The notes under the pieces were generated by a model. That model made no database searches and was not told the DNA's origin. It saw only the letters and a program-made list of their open reading frames with translations. DNA of 64,000 nt from Syngnathus acus (Eukaryota > Chordata > Actinopteri > Syngnathiformes > Syngnathidae). Of this stretch, positions 36,023 to 49,100 are shown one piece after another. Position 1 is the stretch's first letter, and every line of letters starts with the position of its first letter. Made by a program: the position numbers and the translations under genes. Where the stretch lies: positions 10,244,842-10,308,841 of the forward strand of contig NC_051090.1 of the NCBI RefSeq assembly GCF_901709675.1. The letters run 5' to 3'.

Positions 36023-39000
36023 ATGTCAAGCCGCCAACATGTTTGGGCAGCCGGGGGTTTGCGTCAACCGCAGGCGGGGAGTTCGAGCAGAAGTTTTTGC
36101 GAGGAAAGACGACAGGGATTTGGTGTTCAACACTTTCTCGACGGTTCGAAATATGAGGGAGAGTTTATCGATGGGCTCAGACAAGGACAGGGAAAGTACA
36201 CCTGGAGAAGTGGAGAGGTAAGATGGCATTGGGGCAACAAGTGCAACATTTGTTTGTGGAACGTTTTAACCATTGTGGAACATGGTCACCTGCTCTCACC
36301 CTTGATCTCGAAAAGTGATGCCATGGTGAAAAGAAATCCACAATATCTGAGCAAGATTCACCAATGTCTGTGTTGTGTGTAGTTCTACGAAGGCTCTTTC
36401 TACAAAGACTACAGGCATGGTGATGGAATGTACTGTTGGCCAACAGGCAGCAAATTCATCGGCAAATTCTACCTTAACTGGAGAGAAGGATATGGGATAC
36501 ATATTTACCCTGACGGAGCCATATTCAAGGTAAGAGTGACTTGATAGATGCCACTGGAATGCTACGAAAGTGCTCCTCTCTTTTCCAGGGCTTGTACCAC
36601 GCTGACCAGAGGTTTGGTCCTGGCGTGCTCAGCGAGTCAAGCGGATGTCAGAATGTGGGCCTCTGGCACGGGAAGCATCTCATACAGCTGTGTAACTCGG
36701 TGCCAGGCAGCTTCAGCCTAAAAGACTTTACCGAATATGCGTTCTTTGTGGAACAAGATGCTGCCTCAAGTTCTCAAAGTCAGGTGAGCATTTACAGTAC
36801 GCTTGAGATCTAACCAAATTATTTCTGTATACTCTGTAAATAAACTTTAATAATTTTGTTGGATTTACACAATGGAGTTAGGAATTGTCCATTTTTTGCT
36901 TCTTCACAGACTCCCCAAACGGTTCTCTCTGAAGGAGCTGCCAGGACAGATTCGGGGGTGAAGTATTTTGATGACTAATCTACTAGATTGGATTTTTTAT
37001 CTCAACTGGATGACTGTAATGCGCTTCATTTTGGAGTTAGCGAGGAGCCAGTATAAAACCAAATATAAATATATAGCTACAAAGCTAGTTTACTAATTGA
37101 AAAATGATCACAATAGCTTAAGTGTTGTGTTTACATGGTTTTTGTTTAGCGTGATCTGTAAATTGACATTCTGGTTTAGGTCGACGCAGATGACGATTTG
37201 CTTCTATACGATGAGAATACCATTCTCCCCTCTGGCATTGAGAATTATTCCACTGATGTAGACCACCTACCGTTGCCCCCGCATGTCAGAAGAGTCTTTG
37301 ACCAGGAATATTTTGGCCAGCTGTGGGAACCCGATTCCTGCTCGTACGAGGGCTACAAACGGCACCCGCCCTCCTCTCTGCCTTTACCGGCCCAAATGTT
37401 GGCTCACATTCACAAGCACAGGTCGGCCACAACTTAAAAGCTTGTGCAAAATACGCACAGAGCAAAAAGTCTTCAAATATGTGACGTCAGTTTTTTCTCT
37501 CCCTCTCAGGAAACAGGCCGAAACTTTGGATTGGGCTGTTTCCAAAGTTCTTTCATACCAAAGGGACAGTTTTGGTCCAAAAGGCTCTTTGGAGGTGGCA
37601 TCTGAGTTTCTGATCCACCAGGCTTCCGAAGGAGAGCGAGAGGCCGTTTTACAGGTTTTGCTCGATGGGTTCGTCCACCCCGATGTCGCTGATTCTCAGG
37701 GGCACACGGCGTTAATTGCGGCCGCAGTAAGTTGTCCCAGTGTGTCATCCTTTGCTGCTTTTCCTTTGTTGATCGGTTGTGTGGTTGTGTTGCTCGCTCA
37801 GATGAACAGCCAGAATGATGTGATTGACCTTCTGCTGGACATGGGGGCTTGTATTGATAAGCTGAATTTTGAGGGTATGTCGTCTTTGTCCGTGTGTCTT
37901 GTGCTCTACTATCCCGTTCAGTGTTTGTACACGCATTCTGCAACTCCAGCCCCAGCACAGGTAAGAGTCGACAACGCAAACCTCCCGGTATCCAAATTTG
38001 GTTAATTCAGTATTTTTGTATTTTTTCACAAATCTAAAATAACTAGTCAGGAGTCTGTTTCATAAATTCAGTATACAGTCGACAGTCTTGAAAATGGAAG
38101 TTTGCAAGCTTAATGGTTCAATAAACATGCTATTTTTTTGTTCTGTTGCCTGAAAAACTTAACCCACTCGTAATTTCACGTGGCATTAATGAGTTGCTCA
38201 ACCGATGAAATCAGACTCCAGAGCGTTTTAAAGATGCATTTACATTCTCGATACCTGCCACTGTAAAATGGGTTCCTGACTTTCCACAGAATGTCAATGA
38301 GGAGCCCGCCAATGAGGAGTTGACTACTGCGGACGATCTCGGCGCCACGAACCAGATTCATTTGCCACTTTTGGAGAACTCAGTTCAGGTGATGGTTGCT
38401 CTCATACCAGTGAATGTTCAAACCCGAGCGTGGCGGTGCACACAATGAAGATCCCGCCTCTGTCGAAAGTTATTCTTGTGTGCTTGCAGCAAGAAATCAA
38501 AGCAAACCCACTGCAGTCCTTTTCGTCTTCCTGCTCCATGTACAACTACAACATCCAAGTGTCGGAGAAGCTCCTGCAGGGCGCGGCTGAAGCTCTGAGT
38601 CGCACCGGCTTTCCTCTGCATTCCGATACCCAGGAGACGGTTCGCAAATTAGCTGCCAAAAAATATATGTAAGTCCCGTACACCCCCCTCAATAACCTTA
38701 TTGCTAAGTTGTTGTCGGTGCGACCAGGCACCGTTTTCGTTTGTCCACACTGAATCTGCTATTAGATCGGGGCGCGGACCCCAATATTTGCAAAGTCCCC
38801 TTGCCTGTCCTCTTTGTGGCCATCATGGCAGGAGACACTGAAACTGTCAGGAGTCTTTTGCTGAGTGGAGCTTGCACTAGCATTTCTCTCCCGCTCAAGG
38901 TAGCATTGACGTGACTTTGAATGTTTTGCACTCAACTCGAAACTGTCCTCCTGCCAACGTAACGCACGCATCATTGCAGTGGAAAGGCCTTTATCCTCTG

Positions 39001-40832
39001 CATGTGGCTGCAGTCTTGCCCGGCCCAGAAAGTCCCAAAATCATTGAACTGCTGCTGCACGCTTTATCCGACCCTGACGCGCGGGCGTCGGACCAGGATG
39101 AGATCTATGAACTGCATAAGGTACGCGGGTTCTGCTCTGGGCGTCGTTCCATTGGCTGGAACCTCGAGTGATTGTTTGACAGGTTCCCATGGCGATGAGA
39201 AAATCAGGCAAGATCCACACGCAGCCCGGTCCTGAAGAAGGAGGTCGAACAGCTCTGCACATGATCTGCCAGAGACAAACGGACCACCGGGTGAGGAAAT
39301 ACACCAATGACCATGCAGATGACATCATATGCACTAGGGGATTGTTGTTGTTTTTTTCCCTTGTGGCTCTGATCACTTTGTGTTCTTGTTTTGACTACAG
39401 AATGCCAGCAAGGCGGTCTCAGTCCTGCTCTCCCACAGAGCCAGAACCGATCTCCTCTGGAGTGGACACTCACCTCTTTCCTTGGCCATATCAAGTGGCA
39501 ATGACATGGTAACTAACAATGTAGAAATTGAAAGGAATGAAATGATGATCATGCCCCCCCCACCCCTTCCCGAGGAAGGCCGTGAATGTGCTCCTAAACG
39601 AAGGTGCAGATCCCAACATTCCGCTGGGTCACGGAGTGGGCAACGCCCTTTGTGTCGTCAGTAACTTCAGCTACGACTTGGATAGCAAAAGAGTCAAACT
39701 GGTAAAGTATTCACTTCGCTTCACATGGATTTCCATCTTCCCCAAGATGGCAAAGTACACAATTAATTGTGTACTGCAGTTGTTTTTACTCAGTCCTGAC
39801 TTAGCAACACCCACAGCGGGAGCCGAGAGATCTGTCATAATCCTTACATGAAAAAAACAAACGCAATTCGATATTTTTCAGTGAGGAAAAATGACCATGC
39901 TTCTTTGCTTATATTCGTCATGTACATTCTTTGATTTGTATGTGTGATGCAGTTGGACATGTTAATAAAAGCTGGTGCCGACATGTTGATGCAAATTCCA
40001 ATCGGTGATTTGAAAGGGACTGCGGTTGACTCTGCACACTTCTCTTTCAACCAGGTAATACAACTTCATTCAAAAGAGTTTAATGAAACTGTAGTGAGGC
40101 ATTTTGTAGTTGTGGCCTATCTGGTAACTTACTTGACCAAACCTGGGACACACATCTCATTCAAAAACACAGCTCATGGTTACACCTATGCCACCATCTA
40201 GGATAAGCGTATTGCTAATACGCCCTTCAGCACGCTCAACATGGAGGAGAGAGAAACATTCAAAGCACGCCGTCACATACTCGGCTTAATGGGAGATCTG
40301 CTACGAAACGAGGCTGTTGAGAGAGAGAAAGAACGATTAGAGAGAGAAAAGCATCTTTTACAGAATAGTGAGTGTGTCATTGTTTGTTGCACAATATACA
40401 TTGTTCTTGACACCCTGGACATAAAGTGCTATATTCCTCTCAGGTGACGACACAAGTTCTGACAAACAAACTCCCGTAGCAAGGTAGCCCGATAGACTGT
40501 TGTTCACTGTCCCATATGGTGATGATGTCATGATAGGCTTCTCTAACTTTGAATATTTTTCCAGGCAACCATTTTGGTTCTGCTATCATTGTGGCCGATC
40601 TGCAGCGGTGACGCTGAGTCCTTGTACTCGCTGCCACAAAGTGCTCTACTGCTCAACGCATTGTAAACTAAAAGCATGGAACAAAGGACACAAGCAAGAG
40701 TGTGTCCGGGAGTGTAGGCACGTTCCGGCCACCCAAATATCACATAGTCAGAAAAAGAGCAAAAAAACAAGGAAGAAAATTTTCAGTTTAGGCTGTGGAA
40801 TCAGAGGGCCACATCGTTCACACCAAAAGTAA
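36023..40832 (+). CDS. ANKMY1: Ankyrin repeat and MYND domain-containing protein 1
   Basis: A scaffold-type protein whose biochemical role is poorly known. Coding exons: 36023-36217, 36383-36529, 36589-36783, 36910-36957, 37180-37421, 37510-37726, 37802-37960, 38290-38388, 38490-38668, 38728-38899, 38980-39120, 39183-39290, 39401-39508, 39579-39701, 39953-40054, 40202-40367, 40444-40483 and 40565-40832. Phases agree and give 902 residues. MORN repeats come first (about 38-150: YEGEFIDGLRQGQGKY, YEGSFYKDYRHGDGMY). Ankyrin repeats follow (DSQGHTALIAAA, LLLDRGADPN, EEGGRTALHMICQ, LLNEGADPN). Near the C-terminus a MYND zinc finger (about 820-860) reads CYHCGRSAAVTLSPCTRC with further Cys/His ligands. 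A basic Lys-rich tail ends the protein. The order and strings such as LYYP match human ANKMY1 as I recall it. The exact start and the acceptor at 39579, after a C-rich tract, are the least certain points. Confidence 0.9.
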
Positions 40833-40919
40833 AATAGCAAGTACTACGGGGGGAGACCCCTTTCACTTTTGTGCCTACGTTTACATGGACACATTAATTG
40901 GATTTAAAAATTTGATTGC

Positions 40920-40925
40920 AATAAA
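40920..40925 (+). terminator. ANKMY1 poly(A) signal AATAAA
   Basis: A canonical hexamer 88 nt after the ANKMY1 stop codon. Confidence 0.5.
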
Positions 40926-41157
40926 GTTTAAAGTAGATATGGACGAAGCGATCTTTTGTTTGTACAGAAGTTGCAACAGCTTGAGTATATTTGGTCTACA
41001 TTTGGTCAATCTGCGCACGTGAAAATAATTTGTTCCGATCGAAAGTGTCATGCGCGAACGTGGAAGTCCGATTCGGACCAATATTTTGAAAATATTGCAT
41101 TTGATCATGATTTTAATCTGCTGTAATCGTATTAAAGAACTTTTGTCCATGTAAATG

Positions 41158-41325
41158 TCAAGTCAAGTCAAGTTTATTTGTATAGCCCTAAATCACAAGC
41201 AGTCTCAAAGGGCTTCACATAGACAAAAATTGACAATTATTCTCAAAGCATCCCCTGATCTTAAGCTCCCAAAAGGGCAAGGAAAAACTCAAAAACCCCT
41301 GCCAGGGGAAAATGAGAAATGTAGT
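41158..41325. repeat. Teleost interspersed repeat (TCAAGTTTATTTGTATAGCCC family)
   Basis: Begins with TCAAGTCAAGTTTATTTGTA and contains AAATCACAAGCAGTCTCAAA, GGGCTTCACA, GCATCCCCTGATCTTAA and AAGGAAAAACTCAAAAACCCC. I recognise it from memory as a repeat spread through many fish genomes; its class was not determined. Confidence 0.7.
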
Positions 41326-41683
41326 TTTCTCTAATCCCTGCCGGTGTGTGAATTAGTTTTTGTGTGGCGTTCAAGAAGATATAATTAAAATAATTTATGA
41401 GTATCAGTACACTGTACACAACCCAATTTGATGATAATAAAAATTGTAATGCATGCAAGAATTCGAAGTTTCGAATACAATAATTACACCGTGATTGGTT
41501 TGCTTTGTCATAAAAGTGATGCAATGGTGCCGCTCACAGTTGCAGTCAAACTGCTTGCATAGTTGCTGCGGATTCTTGTGTATTACATCATCCAGATGAG
41601 ATGAGTCAGCGGCGGGACGGATAACAACACACCAAGCAGGAAGCACCATATGAATAACAAGCGGCTCATTTTTGACGTGCGGA

Positions 41684-44018
41684 ATGGACCTGGAGGAGCA
41701 AGAAAATGAACTGCTGGCTCTGCAAAGTATCTTCAGCTCAGAGGAGTTTACTCGACATGAATCCAAGGCTTTGGGAGAACTTCGAGTGTCAGTGGAGCTG
41801 CCCTCGGGATATGTGGTGGCACTCGCACAAGGTAAATGACTGAAACCTTGCTCAAGACATAACATTTTTGAATCAATCACTTTATTTATCCCGAATAACA
41901 ATTAGAAGCAACGACAGTCCCAAATAAAATAACATGAAACATTAAATTCACACAATAATCCAACAGGAATTACTGAAGGGATAAATGTGAATACTATGCT
42001 GTAGAAAAAAGGCAGTTTTTAAAGTAGAAACTGTCCAAAATATGATTTTATGGATTTTTTTATCTGAGAAGAATTAAGTTCACCTGTAAAGGTCATAGTG
42101 CTTTTCAAACAATCACTTTTCTGTGATTGTATTATGAAAAATAATGTTTCCATTCCAGCCCAAGTTTTTCCCTATTTGCTTTTCCAAAGGTAACTCAGTG
42201 AAGCAGTACAAGGTCTCATTCCTTCCACCACTGCTTCTGACCTTTGGACTTACTGAGGATTACCCCTCCTGCTCTCCTCCTTCCTTCACTCTCAGTTGCA
42301 AGTGGCTCACACATGAGCAGGTAATATGAGCACCACATGCAATCATGGCGCTCGGATGACATAATGGATGACGTGTGCCTTTTCCTCCAGCTTGCAGCTC
42401 TGGGAGCTCACCTCACCGACCTCTACCGAGCCACCGCAGGGAATGTGGTGCTCTTCTCCTGGGTACAGTTCCTGAGAGAAGATACGCTCACGTTCCTGAA
42501 TGTCAGTTCTGTGCTGGAGCTGCCCAACGAGCACAGCGCCCCGTACAAGAGCAAAGGCTCGAGAGATGCTGCGCTCTCGGAACACAAAAGAAATGAAACC
42601 ACCTTGCCTTCGGGATACGAAAATGTTCAAACTCATCACCTTTCGGGTTTTCTTGCTGACGATAGGACGAACGGTTGCGACGAAGACTCTCGGGGGGCCG
42701 CAGATTCCAGCACGGCGGACCAAAGTCATTCAATCTCTCACCTTGTCACATGCGGTGATGTTGAAACACCTGTAAACGTTGCTGGAGACACTTTGGCGGC
42801 GTTCTCCACTCTTGCATTTAGTCCAGCGCAAATCCTCCTGTCTGAGATTTTGATCCACGATGCAGCCCAGGCACAGAATGTTTTTGCACGCACAGTTCAT
42901 GACTGCGCCGTGTGTTTCGTGAGCTACCTGGGTTCCGAATGCATAAAGATCGAGGAGTGCGGTCACGTCTTCTGCCGGGCCTGTCTCGCCCAGTTCTGCA
43001 GGTTGCAGATAACTGAGGGAAATGTACTCGGGGTCACCTGCGCTCAGGCGGGCTGCACGGCCTCGCCCACACCGGCGCAAGTAAAACGTCAACGACGCCT
43101 TCCCGGCAGATGTTTCCCTCCATCTTTGATTCAATTGTGTTTCCATCTGAAAGGTGGCGAGTCTGGTAGGAGAGGAACAGTTCAGACGCTACGACCGGCT
43201 TCTTTTGCAGTCCAGCCTGGACCGCATGGCAGGTGCGACTTTGGGGTGTTTCCCTACAAAGTGGATGACCCCGAAAGAAATCAATTGTGCTGTATGTCAC
43301 GCATCTGACCGCATCCCTTCAGATGTGACGTACTGCCCACGGCCCTCCTGTGCATCACCCATCATTGTGGAGGAGGCCAGCTCTGCAGCGCTCTGCTCCG
43401 TTTGCGCCTTCGCCTTCTGCGTCAGCTGCAAGAAGACCTACCACGGAACTCAAGGCTGCACACCAGCTGGGTTGCCCAGGAGACTGCAAAGCAAAGACAC
43501 GGAGGACAGCGGTGCAACCCTGCCACACTCACTCGGTACCTTTTATGTGCTTGCTGGCTACTTTATTTGTTTTACATAGGCTAAAGCTAGGTATTTCAAA
43601 ATTCTAGGAATAAACATAACGCATTTTGCTGTGCGCGTTTCAGAGGGTATGAAGTTCCTGTGGGATGACTACGTCAGTGGCAGTAAGCAGAGGCGCCGTC
43701 TGCTGGTGAGCAGGTACGGTCGCAAGGTTCTTTTCCTCAATCTGGAGTCATCACTGAGTGAGGGATGGATTCATCTCAACACCAAAAACTGTCCGTCCTG
43801 CTTCAGCAAGATAGAGGTACGTTGACTTCACTTGATAGTTAAAAAAAAATATTGAAAGCATATTTTTGTGCAATGTGTTTGTGTCGTAGAAAGACGCCGG
43901 GTGCAACGTAATGACATGCTCACAGTGTCGTCGAAAATTCTGCTGGATCTGCCTGGCCGTGCTTTCATTCAGCAGTACACAGCAACACTTTGAGAATGGC
44001 GCATGTTCCCATCACTAA
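41684..44018 (+). CDS. RNF14: RBR-type E3 ubiquitin ligase RNF14 (ARA54)
   Basis: A RING-between-RING E3 ligase, known in mammals as an androgen-receptor coactivator and in the response to stalled ribosomes. Coding exons: 41684-41831, 42190-42320, 42391-43080, 43154-43232, 43323-43535, 43644-43816 and 43890-44018. Phases agree and give 520 residues (human 474 from memory). An N-terminal RWD domain (MDLEEQENELLALQSIF; EDYPSCSPPSF) is followed by a long acidic/Ser linker. RING1 is near 263-315 (CAVCFVSYLGSECIKIEECG, then HVFCRACL), then comes an IBR (YCPRPSC; CSVCAFAFCVSC; YHGTQGC). Rcat has NCPSCFSKIE and AGCNVMTCSQC, in which the Cys of AGC aligns with the catalytic Cys, then FCWIC. The protein ends HFENGACSHH, directly after the last zinc ligands, and lacks the acidic C-terminal tail I recall for human RNF14. 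It could be an RNF14 paralogue. Confidence 0.9.
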
Positions 44019-46142
44019 TGATAAACGATGACCAGCACTTTTGCTGGAGCTGAGCTCAATACATTTAGACTACTCCGATTTTATGCCAATACGAGTTTAC
44101 ACTGTACACTGTGGCTTTTTTGTTTTCTTTTAATTTTTTTAAACTTGGACCATTGCACGCTGGAAGTGAATGTATCATAAGACACATTACTCTAATAAAC
44201 ATCTCAAGTTGGTTATTAATATAATCATGTTTATTCTTCAGTAAGAATATACTGTCTTCAGTCATCAGGGGAAAATAATATCATTGAGTGGCATGTTTCA
44301 TTTCTGAGCAACAGTATTATGACAATTGTAATGCCCGCGTCAGCACAGCGTAGAAAATAACATCAGCGTAGGCTACCGAATACCAAAAATGATCTCATCT
44401 TATTAATGCAACAAATAAGCCCCAAAAATGTTTGTCTGCAATGTGTAACCCAAAAGAAAACAAATCTCCTGTGCCGATTGGTCACCAAGCTTACTGATTC
44501 TGAGTGCACAAAGAAATTCTTCTCAATAAAATCAGTGCAACCACACTTCAGAAGGGACCAGTGCCCTTGCTACTCTCAATTGTAGTGAGACTTCAGAATT
44601 ATGATTCATTTATTATATTAAAAACAAATCATGTTACTAATTGAAAACAATTTACAATTTCTTCTCATTGGGCCATAAAATCATTGCAGTTGTACTCTAT
44701 CAGTCTGTTACAAATTTTGAAAAGGGTTGGTGACTCCCGAACGACACTTTCAGGCTCATGCAAAGTAAGTAGTAAAACGTGGAAAAAAAAATTCTTCTGT
44801 GCCCTAATGTTCTTTGAGCCACTCCATGCGGTGTCCTTGATATATAAAATGCTCCCGACAGTTGCACTCCGACTCACATGCTGCAGTCTCAAAAGACGGC
44901 AACACTTTGGCCATACTCGATTGCCAATATTGTCCCTCTTACGACAAATCGAGTGTGTATTCATGCTCTGTATGATGAAACAGTTCCGCTAAATTACGCT
45001 CAGAGATGGCGGCTATCGTGTCTGCCGGTCAATATTTACATGGGATGATAAACCGATGATGGATGAGGCAGCTTGGATGTTTGCTTGGCATGAATCCTCT
45101 GAATGGCCTTGAGCAAGACGCCAAAGACTCATGGCACGAGCGCTTGTGATCACTGCTGATGGGGAGGGCATGCTATCAAGTGCTTTACAAAAAACCTTGA
45201 AAAAAAATGTAAAAATAAATGACTGCCCAAAGCAGAAAAAAAAAACGCACCAAAAAAAAAAAAACCATTCCCTTGGCAATTTTATCTGGTGGATTTATGT
45301 ACAGTATTTTCAATGGAAATTTATTTACTGCAATGATTCGAAACCTAAGACTGCTCGGAATACAAGGATATAACTTTATCTTTGGTGCAATATATTAAGC
45401 ATAATAATACTTTTCATAGTGTTTTGCCTCTTCTGATATATCATGCCAAATATTTTCCAAAAGACAAAAAAATTGTGACTAATGTTGGTTTTGACTGTAG
45501 TTTCTAAAGTAGTTGTTGCACAATAGATTCCTGACAATTATAGATTTGAAATAGTTACAGTAGTACGAGTAGACATAAATGTTAACCCAATATCAAAGAC
45601 ATGTACACTATAAGTAACCTTTATAAATACGCCTGTAATATAATGGTATATGATTTTCGTAGAGAAAGCAACCAGGCAAGAATATCGAAAAGTCGTCAGT
45701 AATCTCAACGACATTGCCAGGATGGTCGGCCAAAGCTTCTTTGTAAGAATTCACTTTCCCTACAACTGAAGGCACAAACAAGGCCAGCCGGGTGAAGCCT
45801 TAAGCCTGATCCAAAGGACCACTCGAGGTCCGCAAAGGCCACCAGATTCATGTTACACATCACGCTTGTTGTTCCTGCCACGTCATCTTGGTTGTGCTTT
45901 GGAATTGATCCCATTCGTAGGACCAGCGCCATTGTTTTTGTTCTTCCTATTGATCCAACCAATTGTGTTACATCACATGTTACGTTACATTGGATCCTGA
46001 GTTGGACAGAAAAAAAAAAGGAAACCAGAGAAGCTATAATTTCACAACAAAGTTGCAACATGTTGACACAAACGCCTCCATAAAATGCCCGCAGCAAATA
46101 TTTTCGTTTGACCGCTTGGGTCTCACGCTGTTCCCACGATCC
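44019..46142. other. Convergent 3' regions of RNF14 and ZMAT3
   Basis: RNF14 poly(A) signal AATAAA at 44194-44199. The rest is A/T-rich with A homopolymers near 45190-45265. Because ZMAT3 runs toward this stretch, its 3' UTR should take up the right part. No other gene is seen. Confidence 0.5.
44194..44199 (+). terminator. RNF14 poly(A) signal AATAAA
   Basis: A canonical AATAAA 176 nt after the RNF14 stop codon. Confidence 0.5.
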
Positions 46143-49100
46143 TTAGCTGTATCCCAAGTTCTCCATCTCGTTGCGGTACCTCAGCTCCGACACTTTGGCT
46201 TTGTGTTGCTTGCTTTCCAGATGCTGTCGGAAGTCCGTTTCTTGTTCGGCTCCGCAGTTGCACATGGAGCAGTAGAACTGTCCGCTGGGGGTCACACACA
46301 TGGCTAAATCCCTGGGGATCCGCTGCCTCGGTCTGGGGTTGTAGTACGGCCCTGCAGACAAACACAGCCAATCTCTGGAGGTTGGAAAAAATGTTGCTAC
46401 CCCGCTGGTAAAATAGGAAAGGGCGAGCTTTTACCTTGCATGGAGGTAGGAAGCTGTGGGCTCCGGCGATTTTTTACCAATCGGTACTCATTGCCGTCTT
46501 TCCTGTTCCTTCTCGGGCTTACATCACGACTGCAGTCCCTGAAATAGAAGGTCCCGAGTAACACGCTTTCACGTGACAAACTGTATTTTTGGACACAAAA
46601 AAATGCTTGATCAATTTGCAGACCATGTTTTCATAGTGCACGTTTTAGCCAAGCGAGTGAAAGTGTGAAGCTTACGTGTTAGTGGTGTTGTGCTGAGCCT
46701 CGGCCAGACGAAGTTTCTTTGCATGGTTCTTGCCCTGGTAGTGAGCCTGTGCCACCAACTGAGAGCTGAAGGAGGCATCGCACAGCTTACAGTAGTCATT
46801 CTCCGTGGCCAAAATTACCCGGCTGGGCCCCTTAGACAGCGCCTGCAGACACACGACAAAGCAGTGCAGTCTTTGGCTTTGCACATCCAAACGAAAGAAA
46901 ATTGACCCGTGTCAGCAGATTGTCTACTTGAGCAACAGATCTGGTGGGTTGGCGCCTCACCTGCCTTGTGGCGTCGCTGTCATTAGACCCCGAGATGAGG
47001 TTCGTCTGCCCGGCTACCTCGAGGACTTCGGGGATCCTGATGGCTGGCGGCTGCTGACTACCAGCCAAGAAATTCCGCATTTTCTTACTGTGGTTCTTCC
47101 CCTGGAGAGACAAAGTGGCAAAGGAGAGTTGTATGCTGAACTGCACATTGCTGTGCGTTTTGCGACTGCTAACCTGGTAGTGAGCCTGTGCCTGCTGAGC
47201 TGAGTTGACAGTAACATTACAGAGTTTACAGTACAATGGTTTACAAAGTTCTTCCAGAGCAAGCGTATCCTCCTGCTCCTCCCGGCCCAGAAGTGAGGCC
47301 TCTTCCCGGGGTTGCTCGCTGGCTGGGGGTCCCGGACCTGGAAGAAGACCCGACACCGGCGATGAGATGAGAGGAGGCCCGGGTCTTAGGGGCAGTTGGG
47401 AGAGTTCCGGGCTCGGGATAAGCGGGGAGGGCAAGGGACCGGGGGGCGGGGGGAATCTGTTGGCTCCGGCAGGCACAGGGGGAACCATCGCATGTGCATG
47501 GTTCAAAGGAGGAGGCCTGAGTGGTTGCCTGAGCTCTAAGGAAGGAGGCACCATAGCTTGGGAGTGGTCCAGAGATGGTAGTCCAAAGGTGTGTGTCAAG
47601 GAAGGAGGCCCCAGTGGCGGCGGCGGGCCTAAACGATGCACTGGCGCAATGGGAGGAGGCCTCAAGGTGTGAGTGGCCGCCATTGGAGGCGGCACCAGAG
47701 TCTGGGCGCCCACTATGTTGGGCGGTCCGATCGCCGTGGTGGGGACAACCGGCGGAGCGACGAGAGGCGGCGGAGGTCCCAGCTGATGCGCAAAAGGCTG
47801 CTGGGCATGGCTGAAGAGACTCAGAGCAGGCTTCAACATGGCCTCTGGCCCTGAGCACAGGAAGATGTGCCACCGTGCAAGTTAGTCAACTCAACAATCA
47901 TGAAGATCAACATGTTTACTTTAAACCGGCGTTGCTTTACGATGTCATCTTATTCATGCAGTGATTCATGATGATGGCTCACGTTACGGCGGATGAAATC
48001 ACTCCGACCGACACCGATGAGGCAGCATCAGCATTTGACCCAGCTGTGAGGGAACAGGCCTGACCGTCACACCAGCAAGCCGATGAGGTCTTGTTTGCAT
48101 CCACTCTTGAGTGGCTACAATGTCTTCCTCGTTTACAGATGCGCAACTCAGACGTCTAATTTTAGACCGACATCTGCAAGCCGCATTACCAAAAGTCACT
48201 TGACACTGGTGTGCCTATTGCATAACATAAACAAACACATTTTCATTTCTCTCAGAAAGAACTTAATGTTATCACAAACGTTTAAGAATCGAGTCTCGGA
48301 TTAGGTATAAATGGCCGCTTGAAATAATCTGGTGATTTTTACGAAGTAACCGGCATAAATCAGCCATATGACAATAATCGAAAGCCTGGCGAGAAATACG
48401 AAACGACGAAAGCCCGGAGGACAGAAAAGCTTCACACTTGAATGAGGATCGGAAAGATTACGATGAGCCGGCAGCAATGCCGCCAAGCGTACGACGATGC
48501 AGACGCTAAAGTCCTCCAGCGTACGGAAAAAGTGGGGTTCAAAATCAGCTGTTTAAGTGACAGGTTGCGCACGTCGCAGGCTCGGCAATCATCTAGCAGC
48601 TGTGTCATAGCTTTCCAGCTGGAATTCTACTGGTCGCCTGACGGTAGCATTTCATGGGCCCAAAATAACACACTGGCGCTCACCTGCCACGCGTGACCTC
48701 AGGAGAAAACTATCGTTGAGGTCACGCCGGCATCGTCCTGTCAACTGATTTGGATTTGAAATTATTTGAAGAAGTCAAATATATCTGAGTAATTTGAGTT
48801 ACTGTCGATGTTATTTTAGTTGTGTTTGTGGTTGAAATGTATGACCCACTGAGGGCTTAACTTTTACAGGGATATTATTTCATCCATCTTGAAATATGAG
48901 TAGTGATTGACATGCCGGCGCATGGAAACAAGCAGACCTACTTGTAAAGATTCATGCCAGTGATTTGCCGATCCAAAATTTGGGAATTGTGATGACATTA
49001 ATTCAGAATTAGTTCGCCATTTTTTTAGGTTAATGACAGCATGTCAACTACAATCTGCACTTTATTTGAAGGACTTTTGGCTTCATTTGACTCAAGTATG

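Larger units (their letters stand above)
40833..41683. other. ANKMY1 3' end to RNF14 start
   Basis: Holds the ANKMY1 poly(A) signal AATAAA at 40920-40925, a teleost-type interspersed repeat at about 41158-41325, and then the RNF14 5' region. Nothing else was recognised. Confidence 0.6.

Noticed and set aside
37874-37960. Donor GTATGT at 37875 in ANKMY1
   Set aside because: Ending the exon here would drop the SSLSVCLVLYYP segment, which matches human ANKMY1, and would break the phase with the next exon. The donor after 37960 was used.
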